Shown: positions 45,012 through 57,829, counted from the stretch's first letter. The stretch: DNA of 64,000 nt from Neisseria macacae ATCC 33926 (GCF_022749495.1 NZ_CP094241.1:992001-1056000); one strand, 5' to 3'. The notes: generated from the letters alone by a model not told the origin. Translations and numbers: made by a program.

Positions 45012-45616
45012 TTTGGACGAATTTGGATTTTCTCGCCGTTGTTGCTTATGGGCTGGTGTTTTTTGGATTGATTTTCCGCGCTGAAATGTTCCAGTGGTTT
45101 TGGGCTTCGGTTGTTTTGTGGCTGGGCGTGTCGATTTTGGGATCGCAGCTTTTGCCGGGAATGTGGGGGATTACTCATGTCGGTCCGTTGTTTGTCCCGC
45201 ATTTTTATCTGACTTTTGCCAGTGTGTTTTTCTTTGCTTTTCATTGGAAAAAGCAGGCGGATACTGATTTTTGGCAGGCGGATTTGCAGCATCCGTTTTT
45301 GAGCGTTTTTGCCGTCAGCAATGTATTGATGACTTTGGCTTTTGTGTCGATTGCCGCGATATTGTATTTTCTGATGCCGGGCCGTTCTTTGGCTTTTACG
45401 TTTCCGGCTTTGTTGAAACTGTACGCGCTCAAGCCTGTTTATTGGTTTGTTTTGCAGTTTGTCATGATGGCGGTTTTTTATCTGCACCGCAGAAGTATTG
45501 CCAAGCAGTCGCCGGCGGTGTTCAGTAAAGCGCAACTCAGACTGGGCTGGCTGATGGCTTTGGTCATGCAGACTTTAGTCACGGGGGCGATAGTCGGAGA
45601 AATCGGACTTCATTAG
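45008..45616 (+). CDS. Hypothetical multi-pass membrane protein
   Basis: A 202-residue protein with about six hydrophobic segments (for example FLAVVAYGLVFFGLIF, VVLWLGVSILG, FLSVFAVSNVLMTLAFVSIAAI, YWFVLQFVMMAVFYL). It overlaps dapF by four bases, so the two are translationally coupled. No family recognised and no catalytic motif visible; a link to cell-wall or lysine metabolism is suggested only by position. Confidence 0.78.
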   Translation: MIWTNLDFLAVVAYGLVFFGLIFRAEMFQWFWASVVLWLGVSILGSQLLPGMWGITHVGPLFVPHFYLTFASVFFFAFHWKKQADTDFWQADLQHPFLSVFAVSNVLMTLAFVSIAAILYFLMPGRSLAFTFPALLKLYALKPVYWFVLQFVMMAVFYLHRRSIAKQSPAVFSKAQLRLGWLMALVMQTLVTGAIVGEIGLH

Positions 45617-45730
45617 GACGCATCAAGCCAAACAACCAAAAGTTATAAATAAAGAAACATTCGATATTGGTTTTTCAGACGACCTGTCTTTAATATACAG
45701 GTCATATCACATCAAAATCTGGAGTAGAAA

Positions 45731-46663
45731 ATGAAGATTGCAAACAGCATCACCGAGCTGATCGGCAACACCCCGTTGGTCAAATTAAACCGTCTGACTG
45801 AAGGTTTGAAAGCCGAAGTCGCCGTCAAACTGGAATTTTTCAATCCCGGCAGCAGCGTGAAGGACCGCATTGCCGAAGCAATGATTGAAGCCGCCGAAAA
45901 AGCGGGCAAAATCGGTAAGGATACCGTAATTGTTGAAGCGACCAGCGGCAATACGGGTATCGGTTTGGCAATGGTGTGCGCGGCGCGCGGCTACAAGCTG
46001 GCAATCACGATGCCTGAAAGCATGAGTAAAGAACGCAAAATGCTGTTGCGTGCGTTCGGTGCGGAATTGATTTTGACTCCTGCGTCCGAAGGTATGGCAG
46101 GGGCGATTGCAAAAGCACAAGCCTTGGTGGATGAACACCCTGATACTTATTTCATGCCGCGCCAATTCGATAACGAGGCGAACCCGCAAATCCACCGCGA
46201 AACGACCGCCGAAGAAATTTGGCGCGATACTGACGGTAAAGTCGATATTTTTGTGGCGGGTGTCGGTACGGGCGGTACGGTTACCGGCGTGGGCGAAGTG
46301 TTGAAAAAATATAAACCCGAAGTCAAAGTCGTTGCCGTCGAGCCCGAAGCTTCTCCGGTTTTGAGCGGTGGTGAAAAAGGTCCGCACCCGATTCAAGGTA
46401 TTGGTGCCGGCTTTATCCCTACCGTGTTGAATACCAAAGTATATGACAGTGTTTCCCAAGTTCCGAACGAAGCGGCGTTTGAAACCGCCCGCGCGATGGC
46501 GGAAAAAGAAGGTATTTTGGTCGGTATTTCTTCCGGTGCGGCAGTATGGAGCGCGCTGCAGCTTGCCAAACAGCCTGAAAACGAAGGCAAACTGATTGTC
46601 GTGCTGCTGCCTTCTTATGGCGAACGCTATCTTTCTACGCCTCTGTTTGCCGATTTGGCATAA
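45731..46663 (+). CDS. cysK: Cysteine synthase A
   Basis: PLP-dependent O-acetylserine sulfhydrylase of 310 residues. The PLP lysine is K44 in GSSVKDRIA, with the TSGNTG substrate loop and the phosphate-binding GTGGTVTG segment. Length and motifs fit CysK rather than CysM. TGGAGTAGAAA precedes the start and a strong terminator follows. Confidence 0.95.
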   Translation: MKIANSITELIGNTPLVKLNRLTEGLKAEVAVKLEFFNPGSSVKDRIAEAMIEAAEKAGKIGKDTVIVEATSGNTGIGLAMVCAARGYKLAITMPESMSKERKMLLRAFGAELILTPASEGMAGAIAKAQALVDEHPDTYFMPRQFDNEANPQIHRETTAEEIWRDTDGKVDIFVAGVGTGGTVTGVGEVLKKYKPEVKVVAVEPEASPVLSGGEKGPHPIQGIGAGFIPTVLNTKVYDSVSQVPNEAAFETARAMAEKEGILVGISSGAAVWSALQLAKQPENEGKLIVVLLPSYGERYLSTPLFADLA

Positions 46664-46687
46664 TAGAGTTGGGAGAAGATAAGTGAT

Positions 46688-46715
46688 AAAAAAGACCGCT
46701 TCGGCGGTCTTTTTT
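46688..46715 (+). terminator. cysK intrinsic terminator
   Basis: AAAAAAGACCGC, loop TTCG, GCGGTCTTTTTT: a classic UUCG-loop terminator. Confidence 0.95.
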
Positions 46716-46873
46716 GCGGTCTTGCGGCATGATGTGGCGTAAAAATGGATTTAAACCACCATATCGTGTAAAGATTGGAATGTAAGGCGAAAGTTGTTGT
46801 AATTCAGTCAACAGAAAAAGTCAGATTGATATAGAATTTGGTTATCTGGATAATCCTGATTATAATGGTAGAC

Positions 46874-47377
46874 ATGAAAAAATATATCCCCATCTTATTT
46901 GCGTTGGCGGTACTTGCCGGTTGTGAGACCATTTATGTCCCAAGCTTGCAAGAAGTGCCTGTCCGTCCGACTAATGTTAAGCCTAATGTTAAAACGACTA
47001 AGGGTGAAAAATCTGCGGCGTTCAGTTTGGCTTCTTCGCATTGGAGTGATGTTTCAAAAATCCGCGATGAGGCAACGCGTTTGAGCTATCAGGTCAGCCA
47101 AGGAAAAATGACCAAGGTTCAAGCTGCCCAATATCTGAACAAGTTCCGCATTCAACTTGTCGGCCGTAATGTCGTGGATGACAGCGTATATGAGGTTTAT
47201 CTGCGTTCTGCCGTTGACAGCCAACGAGGCGAAATCAATACCGAACAATCCAAGCTGTATATCCAAAACGCCCTGCGCGGATGGCAGCAACGCTGGAAAA
47301 ATATGGGTAACAAACCTTCTAACCCGGCATTTACCAACTTCCTGATGGAAGTCATGAACATGACTCCGTTGAAATAA
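46874..47377 (+). CDS. Hypothetical lipoprotein
   Basis: A 167-residue lipoprotein starting MKKYIPILFALAVLAGC (lipobox AVLAGC, cysteine 17); an ATG nine bases upstream is also possible. After a proline-rich spacer the mature part is helical (WSDVSKIRDEATRLSYQVSQ, KMTKVQAAQYLNKFR). The family is not named with certainty; similar small lipoproteins occur throughout Neisseria. It is followed by a perfect DUS terminator. Confidence 0.78.
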   Translation: MKKYIPILFALAVLAGCETIYVPSLQEVPVRPTNVKPNVKTTKGEKSAAFSLASSHWSDVSKIRDEATRLSYQVSQGKMTKVQAAQYLNKFRIQLVGRNVVDDSVYEVYLRSAVDSQRGEINTEQSKLYIQNALRGWQQRWKNMGNKPSNPAFTNFLMEVMNMTPLK

Positions 47378-47393
47378 GTTCCTCATTTCAAAC

Positions 47394-47427
47394 AAAAGGT
47401 CGTCTGAAAATTTTCAGACGACCTTTT
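47394..47427. terminator. Perfect DUS palindrome terminator
   Basis: 17-base arms AAAAGGTCGTCTGAAAA and complement without a loop, between two convergent genes. Confidence 0.85.
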
Positions 47428-47446
47428 GTTTTGTGGATGTCGATAT

Positions 47447-47845
47447 TTATGATGTTTTACGCAGCAGCTTCTCGGTTGCCAGTCTTGCCCGCTCTTTGAT
47501 GTCTTCCGTCAGGTAAGTTTTCATCTGGCTGTACACCAAAGTAATGACGGCAATGTCGTCGCTGAATCCCAAAGGACCCAGCAAATCGGGAATGCTGTCG
47601 ATAGGGCTGAGGAAGTAAACCAATGCGCCGACGATAATCATTTTGGCGCGTCTGGGGGTGTGAGGGGAGTCCCAAAGATAATACAGCGCATACAACTGGC
47701 GTACGATGGGTTCGCCCAACCGACCTGCAAAACGGGCGAGTTTATTGAGAAAACCCGTTTTATCCAAATTGCGCCTTCTGAATTTGGGGATAAAGTTTTC
47801 CGGATCGGAAGACTGGGTGTATTGTTTTTCTTCGGAATGTTTCAT
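47447..47845 (-). CDS. YkvA/DUF1232 family protein
   Basis: A 132-residue protein starting at the ATG at 47845 (GAGGCTTGTT before it). The family core is AKMIIVGALVYFLSPIDSIP then DLLGPLGFSDDIAV, a membrane-associated helical hairpin. Function unknown. A frame extending to 47974 lacks support. Confidence 0.87.
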   Translation of the reverse strand: MKHSEEKQYTQSSDPENFIPKFRRRNLDKTGFLNKLARFAGRLGEPIVRQLYALYYLWDSPHTPRRAKMIIVGALVYFLSPIDSIPDLLGPLGFSDDIAVITLVYSQMKTYLTEDIKERARLATEKLLRKTS

Positions 47846-48343
47846 AACAAGCCTCACAGTAATTGAGTGGGAAGGGTTTGCCGTAATGCGGGCAAAGTAT
47901 AAAACGGAGTAAGGCAAAGAAATGTCAGTATAGTGCAGTTTTGTGATAGGTGCTGAAGAGGTCGTCTGAAACATACCGATCGCAGGCGTTGAATGTAATG
48001 TTTTTGCAGTTCGATTTATATTCGAATTTTGTGGTTATTGGATTATAAAAATAATATTTATTTCTATTTATATATTATAAAAACAAAGATATTAAGATGG
48101 TATTTCAGGGTATGAAAGCCATATGGAGGTTGCCGAACGGCAGTTGAAGCGGTATTGGTTCAATTATTAATGGATAGTGTTTTGTTATTGGTACAGTTTA
48201 TGATGTTTTTTGGTAAAATTTATTAGATTGTTTATAAATTAGACTGTTCAAAATCGGATAAAACAGGTAAATTATAGTTTATGTAACTCGATGTAATTTG
48301 AGTTATTGGTTTTGAGCTGATAAAAAATACAGAGGAACTGGCT
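47846..48343. other. AT-rich promoter region of the TCA cluster
   Basis: About 500 bases, very AT-rich, between the divergent ykvA-like gene and sdhC. One DUS lies near 47958. I see no gene; the promoter for sdhCDAB must be here, but I cannot pick one with confidence. Confidence 0.55.
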
Positions 48344-48721
48344 ATGTCCGTCAAACCGCGTCCTGTCTTTTTGGAGATTCCCAATATACGGTTGCCTATA
48401 CCGGGAATTGTCTCCATCTTGCACCGCATCAGCGGGGTAGGGTTATTTATAATGCTTCCCGTTTTGCTGTATCTCCTGTCCGGTACGTTGAGCCGCGAGT
48501 CGGCGTTTGAAACTTACCGTGCCATCGTTTCCAATCCTTTGGTCAAGTTGATTTTAATCGGCGTGTTATGGGCTTATCTGCACCATTTTCTCGCTGGTAT
48601 CCGTTTTTTATTTTTGGATGCACACAAAGGCCTTGAGCTGAATACTGCGCGCAATACCGCCAAATTGGTGTTTGCTGCCGCATTGGTGCTGACCGTCGTT
48701 TTGGGAGCGTTGTTATGGTAG
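48344..48721 (+). CDS. sdhC: Succinate dehydrogenase cytochrome b556 subunit
   Basis: A 125-residue membrane anchor with three hydrophobic helices. The family motif SILHRISGVGLF bears the quinone-site serine and arginine, and LHHFLAGIRFLFLD contains the heme-ligand histidine region. AGAGGAAC precedes the start. It overlaps sdhD by seven bases. Confidence 0.95.
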   Translation: MSVKPRPVFLEIPNIRLPIPGIVSILHRISGVGLFIMLPVLLYLLSGTLSRESAFETYRAIVSNPLVKLILIGVLWAYLHHFLAGIRFLFLDAHKGLELNTARNTAKLVFAAALVLTVVLGALLW

Positions 48722-49056
48722 AGCGTAAATTGACCGGTGCCCATTACGGTTTGCGCGATTGGGCGATGCAGCGTGCGACTGCGGTTATCATGTTGATCTA
48801 TACCGTCGCGCTTTTAGTGATTCTGTTTACCCTGCCTAAAGAATATTCGGCATGGCAGGCATTTTTCGATCAAGTTTGGGTGAAAGTGTTCACCCAAGTC
48901 AGCTTTATCGCCGTATTTTTGCACGCTTGGGTGGGTATCCGCGATTTGTGGATGGACTATATCAAACCCTTCGGCGTGCGTTTGTTTTTGCAGGTTGCCA
49001 CCATCGTTTGGCTGGTCGGCTGCCTGGTGTATTCAATTAAAGTAATTTGGGGGTAA
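48715..49056 (+). CDS. sdhD: Succinate dehydrogenase hydrophobic membrane anchor
   Basis: A 113-residue anchor with three membrane helices. FLHAWVGIRDLWMDY contains H70, the likely second heme b ligand, and the conserved quinone-site aspartate. It overlaps sdhC by seven bases and ends two bases before sdhA. Confidence 0.95.
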   Translation: MVERKLTGAHYGLRDWAMQRATAVIMLIYTVALLVILFTLPKEYSAWQAFFDQVWVKVFTQVSFIAVFLHAWVGIRDLWMDYIKPFGVRLFLQVATIVWLVGCLVYSIKVIWG

Positions 49057-49058
49057 GT

Positions 49059-50822
49059 ATGGGTTTTCCTGTTCGCAAGTTTGATGCCGTGATTGTCGGC
49101 GGTGGTGGTGCAGGTTTACGCGCAGCCCTCCAATTATCCAAATCCGGTCTGAATTGTGCCGTTTTGTCTAAAGTGTTCCCGACCCGTTCGCATACTGTAG
49201 CGGCGCAGGGCGGTATTTCCGCTTCGCTGGGTAATGTGCAGGAAGACCGTTGGGACTGGCACATGTACGATACCGTGAAAGGTTCAGACTGGTTGGGCGA
49301 CCAAGATGCGATTGAGTTTATGTGTCGCGCCGCGCCTGAAGCGGTGATTGAGTTGGAACACATGGGTATGCCTTTTGACCGCGTGGAAAGCGGCAAAATT
49401 TATCAGCGTCCTTTCGGCGGTCATACTGCCGAACACGGTAAACGTGCAGTAGAACGTGCTTGCGCGGTTGCTGACCGTACCGGTCATGCGATGCTGCATA
49501 CCCTGTACCAACAAAACGTCCGTGCTAATACGCAATTCTTTGTGGAATGGACGGCGCAAGATTTGATTCGTGATGAGAATGGTGATGTCGTCGGTGTTAC
49601 CGCCATGGAAATGGAAACCGGCGAAGTTTATATTTTCCACGCTAAAGCCGTGATGTTTGCTACCGGCGGCGGCGGTCGTATTTATGCGTCTTCCACCAAT
49701 GCCTATATGAATACCGGCGACGGTTTGGGCATTTGCGCCCGTGCGGGCATTCCGTTGGAAGATATGGAATTCTGGCAATTCCACCCGACCGGTGTGGCAG
49801 GTGCAGGCGTGTTGATTACCGAAGGTGTGCGCGGTGAGGGCGGTATTCTGTTGAATGCCGACGGTGAACGCTTTATGGAACGCTATGCACCGACCGTAAA
49901 AGACTTGGCTTCACGCGACGTGGTTTCCCGCGCGATGGCGATGGAAATCTACGAAGGTCGCGGCTGCGGTAAAAACAAAGACCATGTATTGCTGAAAATC
50001 GACCATATCGGTGCCGAAAAAATTATGGAAAAACTGCCGGGCATCCGCGAGATTTCCATTCAGTTTGCCGGTATCGACCCGATTAAAGACCCGATTCCCG
50101 TTGTGCCGACTACCCACTACATGATGGGCGGTATTCCGACCAACTATCACGGCGAAGTCGTTGTTCCGCAAGGCGACGAATATGAAGTGCCGGTGAAAGG
50201 TCTGTATGCTGCGGGCGAGTGCGCTTGTGCTTCCGTACACGGTGCGAACCGTTTGGGTACCAACTCCCTGCTTGACTTGGTGGTGTTCGGTAAAGCTGCC
50301 GGCGACAGCATGATTAAATTCATCAAAGAGCAAAGTGATTGGAAACCGTTGCCTGCCGATGCTGGCGAGCTGACCCGCCAACGTATCGAACGCTTGGATA
50401 ACCAGACCGGTGGCGAAAATGTTGATGCACTGCGTCGCGAACTGCAACGCTCCGTCCAACTGCATGCCGGCGTGTTCCGTACCGATGAGATTCTGAGCAA
50501 AGGTGTTCGAGAAATCATGGCGATTGCTGAGCGTGTGAAACGTACTGAAATCAAAGACAAGAGCAAAGTGTGGAATACCGCGCGTATCGAAGCTTTGGAA
50601 TTGGATAATCTGATTGAAGTAGCGAAAGCGACTTTGGTGTCTGCCGAAGCGCGTAAAGAATCGCGCGGCGCGCACGCTTCAGACGACCATCCTGAGCGCG
50701 ATGACGAAAACTGGATGAAACACACGCTGTACCATTCAGATACCAACACCTTGTCCTACAAACCGGTACACACCAAGCCTTTGAGCGTGGAATACATCAA
50801 ACCGGCCAAGCGCGTTTACTGA
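49059..50822 (+). CDS. sdhA: Succinate dehydrogenase flavoprotein subunit
   Basis: A 587-residue catalytic subunit starting at the ATG at 49059. The FAD-binding GGGGAGLRAA is near the N-terminus, and the covalent flavin histidine is H45 in TRSHTVAAQGG. HPTGVAGAGVLITEG and the active-site arginine region EGVRGEGGILLN follow. A DUS-like site lies at 50684-50695 in the C-terminal part. Confidence 0.97.
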   Translation: MGFPVRKFDAVIVGGGGAGLRAALQLSKSGLNCAVLSKVFPTRSHTVAAQGGISASLGNVQEDRWDWHMYDTVKGSDWLGDQDAIEFMCRAAPEAVIELEHMGMPFDRVESGKIYQRPFGGHTAEHGKRAVERACAVADRTGHAMLHTLYQQNVRANTQFFVEWTAQDLIRDENGDVVGVTAMEMETGEVYIFHAKAVMFATGGGGRIYASSTNAYMNTGDGLGICARAGIPLEDMEFWQFHPTGVAGAGVLITEGVRGEGGILLNADGERFMERYAPTVKDLASRDVVSRAMAMEIYEGRGCGKNKDHVLLKIDHIGAEKIMEKLPGIREISIQFAGIDPIKDPIPVVPTTHYMMGGIPTNYHGEVVVPQGDEYEVPVKGLYAAGECACASVHGANRLGTNSLLDLVVFGKAAGDSMIKFIKEQSDWKPLPADAGELTRQRIERLDNQTGGENVDALRRELQRSVQLHAGVFRTDEILSKGVREIMAIAERVKRTEIKDKSKVWNTARIEALELDNLIEVAKATLVSAEARKESRGAHASDDHPERDDENWMKHTLYHSDTNTLSYKPVHTKPLSVEYIKPAKRVY

Positions 50823-50826
50823 TGCG

Positions 50827-50866
50827 TTTTCAGACGACCGCCGTATCACAAGGGGTCGTCTGAAAA
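50827..50866 (+). terminator. DUS inverted pair between sdhA and sdhB
   Basis: TTTTCAGACGACC (50827-50839) and GGTCGTCTGAAAA (50854-50866) inside the operon. It could attenuate transcription into sdhB or protect the upstream transcript; no T tract follows. Confidence 0.5.
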
Positions 50867-50946
50867 TCAAATACACCACCACACTGAACAGCCTGAACCC
50901 ATAACATAAAACCATCAGGCGGTTTATGAGAAAAGGAACACTTCTC

Positions 50947-51654
50947 ATGGAAAAAATGAGTTTTGAAATTTACCGTTACAATCCGGACGTTGATGCCAAA
51001 CCATATATGCAACGTTACGAGTTGGAACTGGAACCTACCGACGTGAAACTTTTGGACGCGCTGGTGCGTCTGAAAGCGCAAGACGATACCCTGTCTTTCC
51101 GCCGTTCCTGCCGTGAAGGTATTTGCGGTTCGGACGGTATGAACATCAACGGCAAAAACGGCTTGGCGTGTCTGACCGATTTACGCAGTCTGAAACAGCC
51201 TGTGAAAATCCGTCCGCTGCCCGGTCTGCCCGTCATCCGCGACCTGATTGTGGACATGACCCAGTTCTTCAAACAATACCACTCCATCAAACCTTATGTC
51301 GTCAACGATAATCCGATCGATGCCGACAAAGAGCGTCTGCAAACGCAGGAAGAGCGCAAAGAGTTGGACGGCTTGTATGAATGTATTTTGTGCGCCTGCT
51401 GCTCGACTGCCTGTCCGTCGTTCTGGTGGAATCCCGACAAATTCGTCGGTCCGTCCGGTTTGCTGAACGCCTACCGCTTCATTGCCGACAGCCGCGATAC
51501 CATTACCAACGAGCGTTTGGACAATTTGAACGACCCGTATCGCCTGTTCCGCTGCCATACCATCATGAACTGCGTGGACGTATGTCCTAAACACTTGAAT
51601 CCGACCCGTGCCATCGGTAAGATTAAAGAAATTATGTTGAAACGAGCCGTTTAA
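50947..51654 (+). CDS. sdhB: Succinate dehydrogenase iron-sulfur subunit
   Basis: A 235-residue subunit. Cysteines for the 2Fe-2S cluster are in SCREGICGSDGMNING and NGLAC; the 4Fe-4S and 3Fe-4S clusters are held by CILCACCSTACP and CHTIMNCVDVCP. The start is the ATG at 50947 (AAAAGGAACAC before it), though 50956 is possible. Confidence 0.96.
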   Translation: MEKMSFEIYRYNPDVDAKPYMQRYELELEPTDVKLLDALVRLKAQDDTLSFRRSCREGICGSDGMNINGKNGLACLTDLRSLKQPVKIRPLPGLPVIRDLIVDMTQFFKQYHSIKPYVVNDNPIDADKERLQTQEERKELDGLYECILCACCSTACPSFWWNPDKFVGPSGLLNAYRFIADSRDTITNERLDNLNDPYRLFRCHTIMNCVDVCPKHLNPTRAIGKIKEIMLKRAV

Positions 51655-51657
51655 GAA

Positions 51658-51906
51658 ATGATGGTTTTTGACGATATTGCCAAACGGAAAATCCGTTTTC
51701 AAACCCGCCGGGGATTATTGGAGTTAGATTTGATTTTCGGCAGGTTTATGGAAAAAGAATTCGAGCATTTGAGCGATAAAGAGCTGTCCGAGTTTTCCGA
51801 AATCCTTGAGTTTCAAGATCAGGAGCTTCTTGCCCTGATCAACGGACATTCGGCGACAGACAAGGAACACCTTATCCCTATGCTTGAAAAAATCAGACGA
51901 GCTTGA
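51658..51906 (+). CDS. sdhE: FAD assembly factor SdhE
   Basis: An 82-residue protein needed to attach FAD covalently to SdhA. The conserved RGxxE-type motif appears as RRGLLELDL, followed by helices with FSEILEFQDQELLALI. It begins three bases after the sdhB stop codon, so it is part of the sdh operon. Confidence 0.93.
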   Translation: MMVFDDIAKRKIRFQTRRGLLELDLIFGRFMEKEFEHLSDKELSEFSEILEFQDQELLALINGHSATDKEHLIPMLEKIRRA

Positions 51907-52023
51907 CGTATTGGAAATCCGCCTGCCTTTCGGCGGATTTCTAGGATACAGAGGTCGTCTGAAAATAAAGACCGTGCTGCATAGGCAGCAACGAAAGCCC
52001 CAACCTACAAAGGAGCGATAAAT

Positions 52024-53307
52024 ATGTCCAAATCAATTAAACTCAACGTACCCAATCAAGAGGATTTAGAACTGCCCGTATTGGAAGCGAGCATCGGTCA
52101 TGACGTGGTCGATATCCGCGCACTGACGAAAAACACAGGCTTATTCTCATTCGACCCCGGATTCGTTTCAACAGCAAGCTGCGAATCCAAAATCACTTAT
52201 ATCGACGGCGACAAAGGTTTGCTGTATTACCGTGGTTATCCCATCGAACAACTTGCCGAAAAATCCGATTATTTGGAAGTCTGCTACCTGCTGATTTACG
52301 GCGAACTGCCGACGCCTGAGCAAAAGGCAGAATTTGACAATACCGTCCGCCGTCATACGATGGTGCATGAACAGCTGACTTGGTTCTTCCGCGGCTTCCG
52401 TCGCGATGCGCATCCGATGGCGATGATGGTTGGCGTGGTCGGCGCGCTGTCTGCGTTCTATCAGGACAGTCTGGACATCACCAATCCCGAACACCGCAAA
52501 ATCGCGATTTACCGCCTGATTTCCAAAATTCCGACGATTGCAGCAATGTGCTACCGCTATTCCAACGGTCTGCCGTTCAATTATCCGAGAAACAACCTCT
52601 CTTATTCCGAAAACTTCATGCACATGATGTTCGCCACACCATGTGAAGACTACAAACCCAATCCCGTATTGGCACGCGCGCTCGACCGCATCTTTATCCT
52701 TCATGCCGACCACGAGCAAAACGCATCGACTTCGACCGTCCGTCTGGCAGGTTCTTCAGGCGCGAACCCGTTTGCCTGTATCGCTGCCGGTATTGCCTGT
52801 CTGTGGGGTGCGTCCCACGGCGGCGCGAACGAAGCCGTCTTGAAAATGTTGGACGAAATCGGCGATGTGTCCCGTGTTGCCGAATATATGGAAGGCGTGA
52901 AACAGCGTAAATACCGCCTGATGGGCTTCGGACACCGCGTGTACCGCAATATGGATCCGCGTGCCAGCATTATGCGCGAGACCTGTTATGAAGTGCTGAA
53001 AGAATTGGGCTTGGAAGACAGTCCGAAATTCAAGCTGGCAATGGAATTGGAACAAATTGCCCTGAAAGACCCGTTCTTCGTGGAGCGCAAACTGTACCCC
53101 AACGTCGACTTCTACTCCGGTATCGTCCTGTCCGCGCTGGGCATTCCGACCGAAATGTTTACCGTCATCTTCGCCCTGTCGCGCAGCGTGGGCTGGATTT
53201 CGCACTGGCATGAAATGATTGGCGATCCTTCGCTGAAAATCGGCCGTCCGCGCCAACTTTATACCGGTGCGGAACGCCGCGATTATGTGCCGGCGGATAA
53301 ACGCTGA
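52024..53307 (+). CDS. gltA: Citrate synthase, type I
   Basis: Condenses oxaloacetate and acetyl-CoA. The 427-residue product has the catalytic residues in HADHEQNASTSTVR, GFGHRVYRNMDPRA and NVDFYSG. AAAGGAGCGATAA precedes the ATG. Length indicates the hexameric, NADH-sensitive form typical of Gram-negative bacteria. Confidence 0.97.
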   Translation: MSKSIKLNVPNQEDLELPVLEASIGHDVVDIRALTKNTGLFSFDPGFVSTASCESKITYIDGDKGLLYYRGYPIEQLAEKSDYLEVCYLLIYGELPTPEQKAEFDNTVRRHTMVHEQLTWFFRGFRRDAHPMAMMVGVVGALSAFYQDSLDITNPEHRKIAIYRLISKIPTIAAMCYRYSNGLPFNYPRNNLSYSENFMHMMFATPCEDYKPNPVLARALDRIFILHADHEQNASTSTVRLAGSSGANPFACIAAGIACLWGASHGGANEAVLKMLDEIGDVSRVAEYMEGVKQRKYRLMGFGHRVYRNMDPRASIMRETCYEVLKELGLEDSPKFKLAMELEQIALKDPFFVERKLYPNVDFYSGIVLSALGIPTEMFTVIFALSRSVGWISHWHEMIGDPSLKIGRPRQLYTGAERRDYVPADKR

Positions 53308-53514
53308 AAATCAGTATATTAATATGTTGTCAGAACTTCATTTGAGAAAGCCGAATAGTTTTTTTAAATAAGTTTGTCTGCAGCAAACGAAACAGATACA
53401 AGTAATTTGGCTGGAAATAGGGTAGAATGAAGTGTCATTTCAAACGGCATGGATTCCGTTGAAACACATGGAATTCTACCCTTTGTTTATATTTTAAAGA
53501 AAAGAGCTCGCGTC

Positions 53515-56343
<2,829 letters not shown>

Positions 56344-56455
56344 CGCAATACGGTGCGGCGTTCCGAATGAAACACTTCAGACGGAACGCCCGCCAAACAA
56401 AAGAGATAACACACAACAGGTCGTCTGAAAACCAACGACCATCCGGAGACACAAA

Positions 56456-57637
56456 ATGATTATTGATGTAAAAGTACCTATGCTGTCCGAAAGCGTATCC
56501 GAAGGCACGCTCTTGGAATGGAAGAAAAAAGTCGGCGAAGCCGTAGCGCGCGACGAAATCCTGATTGACATCGAAACCGACAAAGTGGTTTTGGAAGTAC
56601 CTTCCCCACAAGCCGGCGTATTGGTTGAAATCATTGCTCAAAACGGCGAAACCGTTGCCGCCGAGCAAGTATTGGCACGCATCGACACCGCTGCTACCGC
56701 TTCCGCTTCTGCTGAAGCCCCAGCCGCCGCTCCTGCGCCTGAAGCCGCTCCCGCCGCTGCGCAAACCAATGCCGCCATGCCTGCCGCTGCGAAACTGGCA
56801 GCCGAAACCGGCGTGGATGTGAACGCGCTGCAAGGTTCCGGTCGTGACGGTCGCGTCTTGAAAGAAGATGTGCAAAACGCCGCCGCCAAACCTGCCGCTG
56901 CGCCCGCTGCCGCTCCTGTACCTGTTCCCGCGGGTGCACGTCCGGAACAACGCGTTCCGATGAGCCGCCTACGCGCCCGTGTTGCCGAACGTCTCTTGGC
57001 TTCGCAACAAGAAAACGCGATTCTGACTACGTTCAACGAAGTCAACATGAAACCCATCATGGACTTGCGTGCGAAATACAAAGAAAAATTCGAGAAAGAA
57101 CACGGCGTCAAACTCGGCTTCATGTCTTTCTTCGTCAAAGCAGCCGTTGCCGCGCTGAAAAAATATCCGGTGGTCAATGCCTCCGTTGACGGCAGCGACA
57201 TCGTTTATCACGGTTACTTCGACATCGGTATCGCTATCGGCAGCCCGCGCGGTCTGGTCGTTCCGATTCTGCGAGATGCCGACCAAATGAGTATTGCCGA
57301 CATCGAACAAGCCATCGTTGATTACGCCAAAAAAGCCAAAGACGGTAAAATCGCGCTGGAAGATTTGACCGGCGGTACGTTCAGTATTACCAACGGCGGT
57401 ACGTTCGGTTCAATGATGTCCACCCCGATTATCAATCCGCCGCAATCCGCCATTTTGGGTATGCACGCGACCAAAGAGCGCGCAGTCGTGGAAAACGGCC
57501 AAGTTGTCGTCCGTCCGATGATGTATCTGGCACTCTCTTACGACCACCGCATCATCGACGGCCGCGAAGCCGTGCTGACTTTGGTTGCCATCAAAGACGC
57601 GCTGGAAGATCCGGCACGCCTGTTGTTGGATCTGTAA
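56456..57637 (+). CDS. sucB: 2-oxoglutarate dehydrogenase E2, dihydrolipoyl succinyltransferase
   Basis: A 393-residue protein with a lipoyl domain (K43 in IETDKVVLEVPS), an alanine/proline-rich linker (about residues 78-105), an E1/E3-binding domain (AAKLAAETGVDVNALQGSGR), a second Ala/Pro linker and a catalytic domain ending in SYDHRIIDGREAV. The start follows CCGGAGACACAAA. Confidence 0.97.
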   Translation: MIIDVKVPMLSESVSEGTLLEWKKKVGEAVARDEILIDIETDKVVLEVPSPQAGVLVEIIAQNGETVAAEQVLARIDTAATASASAEAPAAAPAPEAAPAAAQTNAAMPAAAKLAAETGVDVNALQGSGRDGRVLKEDVQNAAAKPAAAPAAAPVPVPAGARPEQRVPMSRLRARVAERLLASQQENAILTTFNEVNMKPIMDLRAKYKEKFEKEHGVKLGFMSFFVKAAVAALKKYPVVNASVDGSDIVYHGYFDIGIAIGSPRGLVVPILRDADQMSIADIEQAIVDYAKKAKDGKIALEDLTGGTFSITNGGTFGSMMSTPIINPPQSAILGMHATKERAVVENGQVVVRPMMYLALSYDHRIIDGREAVLTLVAIKDALEDPARLLLDL

Positions 57638-57701
57638 ACGCCGCCAAAGGGATATAAAGCGGATAAAAACAGAGCAGTTTGAAATCGGGCTGCTTACTGG
57701 C

Positions 57702-57738
57702 TTTCAGACGACCTTGAAACGAAAAAGGTCGTCTGAAA
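57702..57738 (+). terminator. DUS inverted pair after sucB
   Basis: TTTCAGACGACCTT (57702-57715) and AAGGTCGTCTGAAA (57725-57738), loop of 9 bases. It separates sucB from the small lipoprotein gene and lpd. Confidence 0.6.
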
Positions 57739-57829
57739 ACAGCAGGATGTTTGAAATCTAAGGGAGAAAGTTTGTTGCTGCCATTTTTCGTGCAGAAGCA
57801 AACGCTTGAAAATCCATAGGAGCGTATCC

